A stretch of DNA of 64,000 nt from Banduia mediterranea. Its GTDB lineage: Bacteria > Pseudomonadota > Gammaproteobacteria > Nevskiales > Nevskiaceae. Shown here piece by piece: positions 21,899 through 31,459 of the stretch. The stretch covers positions 16,584-80,583 of the forward strand of contig NZ_JAVRIC010000021.1 in assembly GCF_031846245.1 (NCBI RefSeq), given 5' to 3'. The notes under the pieces are model-generated. The model saw only the letters and a program-made list of their open reading frames with translations. It made no database searches and was not told the DNA's origin. The position numbers and the translations under genes were made by a program. Within the stretch, counting starts at the first letter, position 1. Every line of letters begins with the position of its first letter.

Positions 21899-22582
21899 AT
21901 GTCCGAAGAACTGGTTTCCGCGTTACTGGACGGCGAATGCGACGATCATGAGATCGAACGCGCATTGGCTGCATTCGAACGCGACGAGGCCGCGCGCGCT
22001 GGTTTCAGTCGCATGCAATACGTACGGGATGCGTCGCGCGGTGTCGTGGCAGCATTCGATCCTTCGTTTGCCGATCGGGTCATGCTCGCCATCGGTGATG
22101 AGATCCCGGATGGCGGACATGGCTTGTCTGGCGGCGTATCTGGCAACGTCGTGCCCTTGCGCCGCCGTCGACCGGTCTGGGTGCAGGCCTCCGGCTTCGC
22201 CGTCGCCGCCAGCGTGGTGGCGGCTGTGGTGGTCGGTGTGATGGTCAACGGCCCCGAACTCGGTGAAGTACAGATCGCCAGTCAGAACGACGACAGCTAT
22301 GTTTCGCCGGTGGCGATGTCTGCGCCAGCGACCGTAGCGCCGGCGACCGTAGCCAACGGCGCCACGGTGCAAACGGTGGCGACGGTGCCGCAGACCTCGC
22401 CGGCCATGACGCGTCAGGCCGCGCAGTTGCGCTGGGCCCAGATCGAGGATGCTCAGGCGCGTCAGCTCAACAACTATCTGATCGATTACAGCAATTACCG
22501 GTCGGTGCAGGGGGTGGGGGGTACCCTTGGCTACGCCCGGTTTGCCGCGCATACCGCCGACTACCGGTCGCAGGAAGACTGA
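21899..22582 (+). CDS. rseA: Anti-sigma-E factor RseA (MucA)
   Basis: 227 residues from ATG 21899. The N-terminal cytoplasmic domain (MSEELVSALLDGECDDHEIE) is the sigma-binding RseA fold. One membrane span follows at about residues 98-120 (ASGFAVAASVVAAVVVG), then a periplasmic region with the short repeat APATVAPATVANGATV and a C-terminal LNNYLIDYSNYRSV. In the family, DegS-like and RseP cleavage in response to misfolded outer-membrane proteins frees RpoE. Confidence 0.92.
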   Translation: MSEELVSALLDGECDDHEIERALAAFERDEAARAGFSRMQYVRDASRGVVAAFDPSFADRVMLAIGDEIPDGGHGLSGGVSGNVVPLRRRRPVWVQASGFAVAASVVAAVVVGVMVNGPELGEVQIASQNDDSYVSPVAMSAPATVAPATVANGATVQTVATVPQTSPAMTRQAAQLRWAQIEDAQARQLNNYLIDYSNYRSVQGVGGTLGYARFAAHTADYRSQED

Positions 22583-22586
22583 TCCG

Positions 22587-23627
22587 ATGCTGAGGGGACG
22601 CCGGTGGGCCGTGGCCTGCTGCCTGTTTGCGTGGTGCGGCCAGGCGGCGATGGCGGCGGAGTCCGATAGCGCTCTGCCGGCCAAGCAGAAGGACGTGAGC
22701 GAGGACGTGGCGGCCGATTGGCTGACGCGTATGAGCGAATCGGCACGGCAAGCCAATTATCAGGGCGTGGTCGTCTATCGCAGCGGTGAAGTGCTCGAAT
22801 CCCTGCATGTGGTCCATGGTTTCGATGGCGGCACGGTGCGGGAACGCCTGGTCTCCATGTCGGGTGAGCCGCGTGAAATCCTGCGTGAGGATGACGAGGT
22901 CACCTGCATACTGCCGCGCGAGAAGAAGATCACGGTGGACTTTCGAAGCAAGGCCACGGGTCTGTTCCCCAGCCTGCCGCGCGAAACCATCAATCAACTG
23001 CGCGCGTACTACGAATTCAACGTGATCGGCCGCATGCGCATCGCGGATCATCAGTGTCGCGGTGTCCGTATCCAGCCCAAGGATGCCTACCGTTACGGTT
23101 ATGAATTCTGGGTCGATGAGACCACCGGTGTGCCGCTGAAACTGTCCTTGCTGGACGAAGACGGCCGCGTGCTGGAACAGTTGATGTTCACCGAGGTCAC
23201 GTTCCCCAAGACCATCGCCGCCGAAGACTTCCAGACCACCCAGGATCTCAGCGGCTTCCAGAAAGTCACGCAACGCGTTTCCGCCAGGCCGCCGAGCGCG
23301 GTTGCGGCATGGATCGTCGATCAGGTTCCTCCTGGTTTCCGTCTGATGACGCGCGATCTGCGCCAGATGCGCGGCGATAACGATGTCGTCGAGCACTTGT
23401 TGTTCTCGGATGGCTTGTCGGCGGTTTCGATTTACGCGGCGGTCACCTCCTCCTCCGATGGCAAGGCGTTCGAGGGTGTGTCGCATATGGGCGCGGTCAA
23501 CGCGTTTGGCCGTATGCTCGGCACGCATCATTTGACGGTGGTCGGCGAAGTGCCGCAGGCTACCGTGAAAATGATCGGGGGCGCGGTGCGCGCCGCCCCA
23601 GCCGATACGCAAACAGCCTCGCCGTGA
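22587..23627 (+). CDS. rseB: Sigma-E regulatory protein RseB (MucB)
   Basis: 346 residues. A signal peptide (WAVACCLFAWCGQAAMAAES) places it in the periplasm, where the family protects RseA from cleavage and senses lipoproteins or LPS. The LolA-like N-domain has ADWLTRMSESARQANYQGVV and VVHGFDGGTVRERLVSMSG; the smaller C-domain ends with HMGAVNAFGRMLGTHHLTVV. The start ATG 22587 lies 4 bases after the rseA stop. Its end overlaps rseC by 4 bases. Confidence 0.95.
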   Translation: MLRGRRWAVACCLFAWCGQAAMAAESDSALPAKQKDVSEDVAADWLTRMSESARQANYQGVVVYRSGEVLESLHVVHGFDGGTVRERLVSMSGEPREILREDDEVTCILPREKKITVDFRSKATGLFPSLPRETINQLRAYYEFNVIGRMRIADHQCRGVRIQPKDAYRYGYEFWVDETTGVPLKLSLLDEDGRVLEQLMFTEVTFPKTIAAEDFQTTQDLSGFQKVTQRVSARPPSAVAAWIVDQVPPGFRLMTRDLRQMRGDNDVVEHLLFSDGLSAVSIYAAVTSSSDGKAFEGVSHMGAVNAFGRMLGTHHLTVVGEVPQATVKMIGGAVRAAPADTQTASP

Positions 23628-24088
23628 TCGAAGAGCGCGCCATCGTCTACAAGGTGGCCGACGGCAGAATTCTGGTTCAAGCGATTTCCCCCTCCAACTG
23701 TCCGCGCTGCGCGGAAGGACGTGGCTGTGGCGGTGGCGTGTTGGCGCGACTGGTGACGGCGCGGCGTCCCGGGCTGCAGGCCAAGTCGCGCATCGCGAAT
23801 CTGCGCGAAGGCGAGATGGTCGTGGTTGGCGTGGACGAATCGGTCCTGATCCGAGCTTCGCTGCTGCTTTGGTTGGCGCCGCTGGGTTCGATGATTGCCG
23901 CCGGCGCCTTTGCCGACCGCCTGCTCGACGCCGCGGATATACTGGTGGGCGCTTTTGGTATCGTCGGTCTGGTCGCCGGTTTCGTTTGGGTATGCTGGCG
24001 GGTCGGGGGGCTCGATTCTGCCCGTTTTCAGCCGATGATCCTGCGGCGCGACGAAAGGGTCGACGTGGTGTGCCCCAGGCTGTCATAA
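23624..24088 (+). CDS. rseC: RseC/MucC-family membrane protein
   Basis: 154 residues from GTG 23624, overlapping rseB by 4 bases. The N-terminal cysteine cluster SNCPRCAEGRGCGGGV is the family signature, and two membrane spans follow (about residues 80-98 and 106-126, LVGAFGIVGLVAGFVWVC). RseC homologues modulate sigma-E and, as part of the Rsx/RseC complex, help keep SoxR reduced. Role here is inferred from family and position. Confidence 0.9.
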   Translation: MIEERAIVYKVADGRILVQAISPSNCPRCAEGRGCGGGVLARLVTARRPGLQAKSRIANLREGEMVVVGVDESVLIRASLLLWLAPLGSMIAAGAFADRLLDAADILVGAFGIVGLVAGFVWVCWRVGGLDSARFQPMILRRDERVDVVCPRLS

Positions 24089-24158
24089 GATCGACCGGGC
24101 GGCTCGTGACCACATTGCGTTGCCGACGAAGCCAACAATAACTGTAGGGAGATTCGCG

Positions 24159-25562
24159 ATGTCCGTCGCACCGCGACTGAGCGTCTTGTCCACACTGGCC
24201 GCCGGTCTGGTGCTGCTGGTCGGCTGTGCCAAGGACTCCGGCTATCCGAATTTCGTGGACATCGTCGACCGGGCCAGCCCATCGGTCGTCAACATCAGCA
24301 CGGTCTCGCGCGTCGATGCCGGGATGACGAGAGATATGCCGGAATTCGCGCCGTTGCCGTTCGAGGCGCCGGGCGGCAGCGATGCGCCGATGGAAGACAT
24401 GGAATCGCTCGGTTCCGGATTCGTATTGTGGTCGGACGGCTACATTGTGACCAATCGCCACGTGGTGCGTGATGCCGACGAGATTATCGTGCGCCTGCTG
24501 GACCGGCGACAGTTCGCCGCCTCCGTGGTCGGCATCGACGAGCGCAGCGACATCGCCCTGCTCAAGATCGACGCCCGCGGCCTGCCTGCGGCGCGCATCG
24601 GCGACAGCGAACTCCTGCGCGTCGGTGAATGGGTGCTGGCGATCGGTTCGCCGTTCGGTTTCGACCATTCCGTGACCTCCGGCATCGTCTCCGCCAAGGG
24701 ACGCAATCTGGCCTCGGAGCAGTACGTTCCGTTCATCCAGACCGACGTGGCGATCAATCAGGGCAATTCGGGCGGGCCGCTATTCAATCTCAAGGGTGAG
24801 GTCGTCGGCGTCAATTCCCAGATCTACAGCCAGACCGGCGGCTACATGGGGATCTCGTTCGCGATTCCGATCGATGTGGCGCTCAAGGTGGCCGAACAAC
24901 TGCGGGACCGCGGCCAGGTGCTGCGCGGCTGGCTCGGCGTGGTGGTGCAGCCGATCACGCGTGAACTGGCGCAGTCGTTCGGCATGAACCGCCCCGAAGG
25001 CGCACTGGTCGCGCGGGTCATGCCGAACAGCCCGGCTGAACGCGCGGGGCTGCGCACTGGCGACATCATCCTCAATTTCAATGGCCGCGTGCTGCCCAGC
25101 TCCGAGGCGCTGCCGCCGCTGGTGGGCAATACCGATCCCGGCGATTTGGTGCCCTTGCAGCTGCTGCGCGACGGCGAGCGCATGGCGGTGAACGTGACGA
25201 TCGGCGTGCTTGCCGCCGAAGGCAATCAGGACAGTGGAATCGCACCGTCGGCGCCGTCATCCGGGCCGATCGACCGCACCGGTTCGCTGGGCTTGGTGAT
25301 CGAGCCGCTCACGCCCGAAGATCGTCAGCGCGAGCAGGTGGTGTCGGGCGGCGTTCTCGTGGCCGAGGTAGATGCCGGCCCGGCACGCGATGCCGGCTTG
25401 CGGGCGGGTGATGTCATTCTTTCGATTGGCGGGAGCACGGTGGATAGTCCGGCGCGCTTCGATGAGGTCGTGAAAAGACTCGCACCGGGGCAGCAGGCGC
25501 CGATTCTGGTGCAGCGTCGTGGAGCGCCGCTGTTCCTTGCGATCAAGGCACCGCCACGGTGA
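24159..25562 (+). CDS. mucD: DegP/HtrA-family serine protease (MucD), predicted lipoprotein
   Basis: 467 residues, periplasmic protease/chaperone of the sigma-E regulon. The N-terminus LSTLAAGLVLLVGCAKDSG carries a lipobox (LVGC), so the protein should be membrane-tethered rather than soluble. The catalytic triad is visible in VTNRHVV (His), RSDIALLKID (Asp) and NQGNSGGPLFN (Ser). Two PDZ domains follow, starting near GWLGVVVQPITRELAQSFGM and GSLGLVIEPLTPEDRQ. The start ATG 24159 gives the signal sequence; the 70-base gap after rseC has no terminator. Confidence 0.95.
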   Translation: MSVAPRLSVLSTLAAGLVLLVGCAKDSGYPNFVDIVDRASPSVVNISTVSRVDAGMTRDMPEFAPLPFEAPGGSDAPMEDMESLGSGFVLWSDGYIVTNRHVVRDADEIIVRLLDRRQFAASVVGIDERSDIALLKIDARGLPAARIGDSELLRVGEWVLAIGSPFGFDHSVTSGIVSAKGRNLASEQYVPFIQTDVAINQGNSGGPLFNLKGEVVGVNSQIYSQTGGYMGISFAIPIDVALKVAEQLRDRGQVLRGWLGVVVQPITRELAQSFGMNRPEGALVARVMPNSPAERAGLRTGDIILNFNGRVLPSSEALPPLVGNTDPGDLVPLQLLRDGERMAVNVTIGVLAAEGNQDSGIAPSAPSSGPIDRTGSLGLVIEPLTPEDRQREQVVSGGVLVAEVDAGPARDAGLRAGDVILSIGGSTVDSPARFDEVVKRLAPGQQAPILVQRRGAPLFLAIKAPPR

Positions 25563-25813
25563 ACCCGACGTGGCTGCTGCTTGGACGTCCCGAGTGCCAC
25601 CTCTGTGAAGCCTTCGAGGCAGAGCTTTCGCAGGCATTCCCGGCCCTGCCGCTGGAGCGCGCCTGCGTCGACGACGACCCGGAATGGCGTTTCGCCTATG
25701 GCCGCGAAATTCCGGTGCTGCTCGATCCTCACGGCCAGGCTGTTTGCCGCAGCTTTTTCAACGTTGCCGAAGTCCAGGCGCGCCTCAATGAAATCGATGC
25801 CGGAGCCGATTGA
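25559..25813 (+). CDS. Glutaredoxin-like thiol-disulfide protein (DUF836 type)
   Basis: 84 residues from GTG 25559, overlapping mucD by 4 bases. LLLGRPECHLCEAF carries the CxxC redox motif near the N-terminus, and EIPVLLDPHGQAVCRSFF matches the cis-proline region of small glutaredoxin-like proteins. Sits between mucD and lepA, a place where this family is often found. Substrate unknown. Confidence 0.85.
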   Translation: MNPTWLLLGRPECHLCEAFEAELSQAFPALPLERACVDDDPEWRFAYGREIPVLLDPHGQAVCRSFFNVAEVQARLNEIDAGAD

Positions 25814-25876
25814 CGTGCTTCCTTTATACTGTGCGGCCTTTTTCGCCTATCCAGAGAATTGCCCTTCCGGGCCCCC

Positions 25877-27682
25877 ATGAAGCAGGCCAATATCCGCAAT
25901 TTCTCGATCATCGCCCACATCGATCACGGCAAGTCCACGCTCGCCGACCGCTTCATCCAGCTCTGCAAGGGCTTGACCGAACGCGAGATGCAGGCGCAGG
26001 TGCTCGACAACAATCCGATCGAACGCGAACGCGGCATCACCATCAAGGCGCAGGCCGTGTGTCTGCAGTATCCGGCCGCGGATGGCGAGATCTATCAGCT
26101 CAATTTGATCGACACCCCCGGTCACGTCGACTTTTCCTACGAAGTGTCTCGCTCGCTTGCCGCCTGTGAGGGCGCGCTGCTGGTGGTCGATGCCTCACAG
26201 GGCGTCGAGGCGCAATCGGTCGCCAACTGCTACACCGCGATCGAGGAGGACGTCGAAATCCTGCCGGTGTTGAACAAGGTCGATCTGCCGGCGGCGGAGC
26301 CGGAGCGCGTCGCCAAGGAAATCGAGGACATCATCGGCATCGAGGCGCGCGATGCGATTCACGTGTCCGCCAAGACCGGGCTCAACGTCGGCGATGTGCT
26401 TGAGGCGATCGTCAAGAAAATGCCGCCGCCGCGCGGCGATCCCGAAGCCACGCTGCAGGCGCTGATCATCGACTCCTGGTTCGACAACTATCTGGGTGTC
26501 GTGTCCTTGGTGCGCGTGGTCAACGGCAGCGTGCGCAAGGGCCAGAAGATTCGCGTGATGGCGACAGGGCGCGACCACGAGGTCTCGGTGCTCGCCAAGA
26601 ACACGCCCAAGCGCACGCCGCACGACGAGCTGTGCTGCGGCGAAGTCGGCATCGTGGTCTGCGGCATCAAGGACATCGACGGCGCGCCGGTCGGCGATAC
26701 GCTGACCGACGCGGCGCGCCCCTGCAAGGAACGGCTACCGGGTTTCCGCCAGGTTCAGGCGCGGGTCTTCGCCGGCCTGTTCCCAGTCAGTTCCGATGAT
26801 TTCGAGGATCTGCGCGAGGCTCTGCAGAAACTGCGCCTTAACGATGCGGCGCTGAACTTCGAACCGGAAAACTCCACTGCGCTCGGCTTCGGTTTCCGCT
26901 GCGGCTTCCTCGGCATGCTGCACATGGAGATCGTGCAGGAACGCCTGGAGCGCGAGTACAACCTCAACCTCATCACCACCGCGCCCTCGGTGGTCTATGA
27001 GCTGGAAATGGTCGACGGCGAAGTCCGCAAGTTCGAGAATCCGGCCGACCTGCCGGACGCCGGTCACTACAACGACATCCGCGAGCCGATCATCAACGCG
27101 CGCATTCTGATGCCGCAGACCTGCGTCGGCCCGGTGATGCAGTTGTGCATGGAAAAGCGCGGCGTGCAGAAGCAGCTGCGCTATCACGGCACCCAGGTAC
27201 AGATGGAAGTCGAAATGCCGATGGCCGAGGTGGTGCTCGACTTCTTCGACCGGCTCAAGAGCGTGTCGCGCGGTTTTGCCAGCTTCGAATACGAGTTCGT
27301 GCGCTTCCAGACGGCCGATCTGGTGCGGCTGGATGTGCTGGTCAATGGCGATTCAGTCGATGCGCTGGCCTGTATCTGCCACCGTAGTATTGTCCAGACC
27401 CGGGGGCGCGAACTCACCGAGCGCATGCAGGAAGTGATTCCGCGCCAGATGTTCGACGTGGCGATACAGGCCGCCGTGGGCTCGCGCGTGATTTCGCGCA
27501 CCACGGTCAAGGCCTTGCGCAAGAACGTGCTCGCCAAGTGCTACGGTGGCGATGTTTCACGCAAGCGCAAGTTGCTGGAGAAGCAGAAGGAGGGCAAGAA
27601 GCGCATGAAGCAGGTTGGTAACGTCGAGATACCTCAAGAGGCGTTCCTGGCCGTGCTGGGCGTCGAGCGCAAGGGATCATAG
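25877..27682 (+). CDS. lepA: Elongation factor 4 (LepA)
   Basis: 601-residue ribosomal GTPase affecting translation initiation and back-translocation. G1 is [15 protein letters not shown]2 [12 protein letters not shown]3 DTPGHVDF, G4 NKVDLP. The LepA-specific C-terminal domain contains [20 protein letters not shown] and [23 protein letters not shown] 25877 is chosen because the family starts [19 protein letters not shown]. It heads the lepA-lepB-rnc-era block. Confidence 0.98.
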   Translation: MKQANIRNFSIIAHIDHGKSTLADRFIQLCKGLTEREMQAQVLDNNPIERERGITIKAQAVCLQYPAADGEIYQLNLIDTPGHVDFSYEVSRSLAACEGALLVVDASQGVEAQSVANCYTAIEEDVEILPVLNKVDLPAAEPERVAKEIEDIIGIEARDAIHVSAKTGLNVGDVLEAIVKKMPPPRGDPEATLQALIIDSWFDNYLGVVSLVRVVNGSVRKGQKIRVMATGRDHEVSVLAKNTPKRTPHDELCCGEVGIVVCGIKDIDGAPVGDTLTDAARPCKERLPGFRQVQARVFAGLFPVSSDDFEDLREALQKLRLNDAALNFEPENSTALGFGFRCGFLGMLHMEIVQERLEREYNLNLITTAPSVVYELEMVDGEVRKFENPADLPDAGHYNDIREPIINARILMPQTCVGPVMQLCMEKRGVQKQLRYHGTQVQMEVEMPMAEVVLDFFDRLKSVSRGFASFEYEFVRFQTADLVRLDVLVNGDSVDALACICHRSIVQTRGRELTERMQEVIPRQMFDVAIQAAVGSRVISRTTVKALRKNVLAKCYGGDVSRKRKLLEKQKEGKKRMKQVGNVEIPQEAFLAVLGVERKGS

Positions 27683-27766
27683 AAACGCTGCACATTGTCA
27701 TAGGGCCGGGCCAAGAAGCTCGCGGACCGCTGGGCGCACCGGAATGCGCCGGAGAACAACCGCTAA

Positions 27767-28585
27767 ATGAAACAGTTCATCGACGAATTCCATTTTGATT
27801 TTGCCGTGCTGCTCACGGTACTGACGCTGTTCACCGGCGCGGTATGGGCGCTCGACAAGTGGCTGCTGGGGCCGCGCCGCCGTGCTGCCCAGGGGCCGGC
27901 AGAAGGCGCGATGGACGATGACAAGCCCGGCGCGATCGTGGATTTTTCACGCTCCTTTTTTCCGGTGATCCTGATCGTGCTGTTGCTGCGTTCGTTCGTG
28001 GCAGAGCCGTTCCGGATTCCGTCCGGCTCGATGATCCCGACGCTGTTGATCGGCGACTTCATCCTCGTCGACAAGTTCAGCTATGGCCTGCGCATGCCGG
28101 TGGGCTACTGGAAGGCGGTTGATTTCGGCGAGCCCAAGCGCGGCGACGTGGTGGTGTTCCGCTATCCGCTCGATCAGAGCAAGGACTTCATCAAGCGTCT
28201 GGTGGGCCTGCCGGGCGACCGCATCGAATATCGCAACAAGACGCTCTACATCAATGGCGAACAGCAGGCGCTGGAACCCGATGGCGTCTATCCCACGCCG
28301 GGGCACCGTGCCGGTGGCGTCGTCGAGAAGTACACCGAGAATCTGGGCGGCGTGCGCCACCCAATTCTGATCAACCCCTCGGATCCGGCACGGGACGGCT
28401 ACTGGATCGTGCCGGAAGGCCACTACTTCATGATGGGCGACAACCGCGACGGCAGTGATGATTCGCGTCGCTGGGGCTTCGTTCCGGAGCATAATCTGGT
28501 GGGCCACGCATTCTTCATCTGGATGAGCTGGGACGGTGTGAAGAAGCGTCCGGCCTTCGACCGGATCGGAGACGGGGTGAACTGA
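27767..28585 (+). CDS. lepB: Signal peptidase I
   Basis: 272-residue inner-membrane serine protease that releases secreted proteins. Two N-terminal membrane spans (VLLTVLTLFTGAVWALDKWL and FFPVILIVLLLRSFVAEPF) are followed by nucleophile serine in RIPSGSMIPTLLIGDF, lysine base in FIKRLVGLPGDRIEYRN, and the conserved YFMMGDNRDGSDDSR. The stop codon overlaps the next gene's start by one base. Confidence 0.97.
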   Translation: MKQFIDEFHFDFAVLLTVLTLFTGAVWALDKWLLGPRRRAAQGPAEGAMDDDKPGAIVDFSRSFFPVILIVLLLRSFVAEPFRIPSGSMIPTLLIGDFILVDKFSYGLRMPVGYWKAVDFGEPKRGDVVVFRYPLDQSKDFIKRLVGLPGDRIEYRNKTLYINGEQQALEPDGVYPTPGHRAGGVVEKYTENLGGVRHPILINPSDPARDGYWIVPEGHYFMMGDNRDGSDDSRRWGFVPEHNLVGHAFFIWMSWDGVKKRPAFDRIGDGVN

Positions 28586-28974
28586 TGCGCAGCAGGGGAC
28601 TCCACGGACGGCACCAGCAGGGGCTCGGCCTTTGGGGCTGGATCGTGGTTCTCGGCCTGATCGCGTTCTTCGCGACGGTAGGAATCAAGACCGTTCCGGT
28701 CTATCTCAGCCATGGCCAGATGCTCAAGGCGCTCCATGGCGTGGCGGATCAAAGCAATGGTGAATCCGTGCCGCAGATGCGCGGTTTCCTGCAACGTCGC
28801 TGGGATATCGACTACATCTCCCAGGTTGAACCCAAGGACATCAAGGTGATCCGCACCAAGAGCGGCGGCCGAGCGTTTGCCTATGATTACTATGTCGAGG
28901 AACACCTGTTCTACAACGTCTACATCACCTTGTACTTCAAGGGCGAAGTGATGATCGACAACGGCGACTCGTGA
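28585..28974 (+). CDS. DUF4845 membrane protein
   Basis: 129 residues: one N-terminal membrane span (LGLWGWIVVLGLIAFFATVG) and a small extracytoplasmic domain with VPVYLSHGQMLKALHG and EEHLFYNVYITLYFKGEV. DUF4845 proteins are encoded between lepB and rnc in many beta- and gammaproteobacteria; function unknown. Overlaps lepB by one base and rnc by four, so it is firmly inside the operon. Confidence 0.88.
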   Translation: MRSRGLHGRHQQGLGLWGWIVVLGLIAFFATVGIKTVPVYLSHGQMLKALHGVADQSNGESVPQMRGFLQRRWDIDYISQVEPKDIKVIRTKSGGRAFAYDYYVEEHLFYNVYITLYFKGEVMIDNGDS

Positions 28975-29639
28975 GCCACCGCCGTCTTACGCAGATGCTG
29001 GGCTACGAGTTCCGCGATCCGGAGATTCTGGAACGGGCGCTGACGCATCGCAGTGCATCCAGCGGTCACAACGAACGCATGGAGTTCCTTGGCGACGGGC
29101 TGCTCAATGGCATCGTCGGCGAACTGCTGTTTCATCGCTGCCCCAAGGCCACCGAAGGCGATCTGTCGCGCCTGCGCGCGAGCCTGGTGCGTGAGGAGTC
29201 GCTGGCGGTGATCGGCAGCGCGCTGAAGCTCGGCGACGAGATGAATCTGGGCTCCGGCGAACTCAAGAGCGGCGGTTTCCGGCGTGCCTCGATCCTTGCC
29301 GACGCGGTCGAGGCGCTGATCGCGGCGGTCTATCTGGATGGCGGTTTCGAGCAGACGCGTGCCATGCTGGCCCGCGTATTCGAGGATCGTCTGAACAACC
29401 TGCCGGATCCGGCGAGCCTCAAGGACGCCAAGACCCGTCTGCAGGAGCTCTTGCAGGCACAGGCGCGGCCGCGTCCCGAATATGGCGTGGAGCGCGTCGA
29501 GGGTCCGCCACACAAGCAGCGCTTCCATGTGCACTGCCGTCTGCCTGACAGCGACGAGATCGAGCAGGCCGAAGGTTCCAGTCGGCGCATCGCCGAACAG
29601 CGTGCGGCGCAATTGATGATTGATCGTTTGGAACCCTGA
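28971..29639 (+). CDS. rnc: Ribonuclease III
   Basis: Double-strand RNA endonuclease for rRNA and mRNA processing; 222 residues from GTG 28971. Catalytic signature NERMEFLGDGLLN near residue 35, second metal site ILADAVEALIAAVYLDGGFE near 103, and a C-terminal dsRNA-binding domain (DAKTRLQELLQAQARPRPEY to GSSRRIAEQRAAQLMIDRL). Overlaps DUF4845 by 4 bases. Confidence 0.97.
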   Translation: MSHRRLTQMLGYEFRDPEILERALTHRSASSGHNERMEFLGDGLLNGIVGELLFHRCPKATEGDLSRLRASLVREESLAVIGSALKLGDEMNLGSGELKSGGFRRASILADAVEALIAAVYLDGGFEQTRAMLARVFEDRLNNLPDPASLKDAKTRLQELLQAQARPRPEYGVERVEGPPHKQRFHVHCRLPDSDEIEQAEGSSRRIAEQRAAQLMIDRLEP

Positions 29640-29651
29640 TGTCGATAACAG

Positions 29652-29765
29652 CGAAAAACGGGTCTCGCGCAAAGGCGCAAAGACGCCAAGTAAAAATCTT
29701 TGAGAGAAAGAAGCGCTTTGGTTTTGCGCTTTTGACCACCTTCGCGTCTTCGCGTCCTTGTACGC
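29652..29765. repeat. Intergenic inverted-repeat element (GCGCAAAGGCGCAAAGACGC type)
   Basis: The rnc-era gap holds cgggtctcgcgcaaaggcgc and caaagacgcc, followed about 60 bases later by the roughly inverted cttcgcgtcttcgcgtcctt. A related copy lies at 63408-63450. Elements of this kind are scattered between genes in many proteobacteria; function unknown. Confidence 0.6.
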
Positions 29766-29801
29766 GGCAGGCTTTTGATCGCACCGGCAGGAACCCCTCC
29801 C

Positions 29802-30680
29802 ATGCGTAGCGGAATGGTCGCCGTCGTCGGCCGGCCGAATGTCGGCAAGTCCAGTCTGGTCAACGCCCTGGTCGGCGAAAAGCTGTCGATCGTCACGGCC
29901 AAGCCGCAGACCACGCGCCATCAGATTCAGGCCGTGCTGCACGGCGATGACATGCAGATCGTGTTCGTCGACACGCCGGGCCTGCACCAGAAGGCCAAGC
30001 TCGCGCTCAACAAACGCCTCAACGAAGTGGCCACGCAAAGTCTGGAAGGCGTGGATGTCGTGCTGTTCGTGGTCGAGGCGGGCCGTCTCACCGAAGAGGA
30101 CGAAATGGTGCTCAAGCTGCTCAGTGCGGTGACCACGCCCTGCGCCCTGATCATCAACAAGGTCGACAAGCTGCGCGACAAGAACCTGCTGCTGCCGTTT
30201 TTGCAGGACCTCACGGCACGCCGCAACTTCGATTTCGTGGTGCCGCTGTCCGCGCTCAAGCGCGACAATCTGGAACCGCTGCTGAAAGAGCTTGAATCGC
30301 GCCTGCCGGAAGGGCCGCCGCTGTATCCGCCCGACCAGAACGTCGGCCACGACCGGCGCTTCGCGGTGGCGGAACTGGTGCGCGAGAAGTTGATGATGGC
30401 GCTGCACGAGGAACTGCCGTATTCGGCCGCGGTGGAGATCGAGTCCTGGGAACAGGAAGGGCGCCTGACGAGGATCTCTGCCGTGATCTGGGTAGCCCGA
30501 GACAGTCAGAAGAAGATCGTGATCGGGGAGGGGGGGCGCACGCTCAAGGCTATCGGCACCCAGGCCCGGCGCGAACTTGAACGGGGCGGCGGCAAGGTGT
30601 TTCTCAAGCTGTGGGTACGCGTCAAGGACGGCTGGAACGACGATCCGCGCGCGCTCCAGCAGTTCGGCTACGGCGAATGA
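29802..30680 (+). CDS. era: GTPase Era
   Basis: 292 residues. Ras-like GTPase that binds 16S rRNA during 30S maturation: GRPNVGKSSLVNALVG, DTPGLHQKAK and NKVDKLRDK for nucleotide binding, then the KH domain with KIVIGEGGRTLKAIGTQARR. The start ATG 29802 gives the conserved MRSGMVAVVGRPNVGKS. Separated from rnc by the repeat element rather than overlapping as in E. coli. Confidence 0.97.
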   Translation: MRSGMVAVVGRPNVGKSSLVNALVGEKLSIVTAKPQTTRHQIQAVLHGDDMQIVFVDTPGLHQKAKLALNKRLNEVATQSLEGVDVVLFVVEAGRLTEEDEMVLKLLSAVTTPCALIINKVDKLRDKNLLLPFLQDLTARRNFDFVVPLSALKRDNLEPLLKELESRLPEGPPLYPPDQNVGHDRRFAVAELVREKLMMALHEELPYSAAVEIESWEQEGRLTRISAVIWVARDSQKKIVIGEGGRTLKAIGTQARRELERGGGKVFLKLWVRVKDGWNDDPRALQQFGYGE

Positions 30681-30732
30681 CGCGGTTCTGTCGGTGATTC
30701 GTAATCGCGCCGTGAATGCGACCTGAGACCCC

Positions 30733-31452
30733 ATGAGCCGTGCCCGTGTCAGTCTGGAGCCCGGCTTTGTGCTGCATCAGCGCGCCTACCGTGAAACCAG
30801 CCGTCTGCTGGAAATCTTTACCCGCGAGCATGGCCGCGTTGGCCTGGTGGCGCGTGGCGTCAGCGGCACGCGTGGCGGCGGACGCTCTGCTCTTTTGCAG
30901 CCCCTCCAACCGCTATTGCTGTCATGGATCGAAGCCGGTGAACTGGGCACGCTGACCGGCGCCGAGTCCGGCGGCGAAGCACTGCGCCTGAACGGCGAGA
31001 AGTTGATCTGTGCCTGGTACCTCAACGAATTGCTGATGCGCTGCCTGCCGCGTCATATCCAGCATCCCGACCTGTATGCCTTCTACGCCGCTGCCTTGGC
31101 CGCGTTGGCTGAAGGCGAGCGGGCGGCTGCGCCCATATTGCGCGAGTTCGAAATGGAACTGCTGGTCGAACTCGGATACGGTGAGGTGCAGGCCGGGGAC
31201 CTCGATCCCGCGCAGCGCTACGATTACCATGACGGCGCACCGGTGTGTGCCGACCACGGCGCGTGGCGTGGCGATCAACTGTGTGCCATCGCCAATCGTG
31301 AGTGGACGCGCCCGGACGTGCTCGGCGATGCGCGAAGGCTGATGCGCAGCCGGCTGGCGCCGCTGATCGGCAAGCGTCCGCTGGAAACCCCACGTCTGTT
31401 GCAGTCCCTGCGCCGCATGCGCGATGGCACCCAGCCAGCCAATGAGGATTGA
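30733..31452 (+). CDS. recO: DNA repair protein RecO
   Basis: 239 residues. RecF-pathway mediator that loads RecA on SSB-coated DNA. The OB-fold N-terminus reads [20 protein letters not shown] and [18 protein letters not shown]; the helical C-domain includes [20 protein letters not shown] and [20 protein letters not shown]. Follows era, precedes pdxJ by 7 bases, as in E. coli. Confidence 0.95.
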   Translation: MSRARVSLEPGFVLHQRAYRETSRLLEIFTREHGRVGLVARGVSGTRGGGRSALLQPLQPLLLSWIEAGELGTLTGAESGGEALRLNGEKLICAWYLNELLMRCLPRHIQHPDLYAFYAAALAALAEGERAAAPILREFEMELLVELGYGEVQAGDLDPAQRYDYHDGAPVCADHGAWRGDQLCAIANREWTRPDVLGDARRLMRSRLAPLIGKRPLETPRLLQSLRRMRDGTQPANED

Positions 31453-31459
31453 AGGAACG

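Noticed and set aside
22467..24668. 733-codon minus-strand frame across rseB-rseC-mucD
   Set aside because: Antisense to three well-supported genes of the sigma-E operon; no recognisable domain.
25810..25830. TTGACG ... TATACT as a lepA promoter
   Set aside because: Spacer of only 9 bases; lepA may simply be read from upstream.
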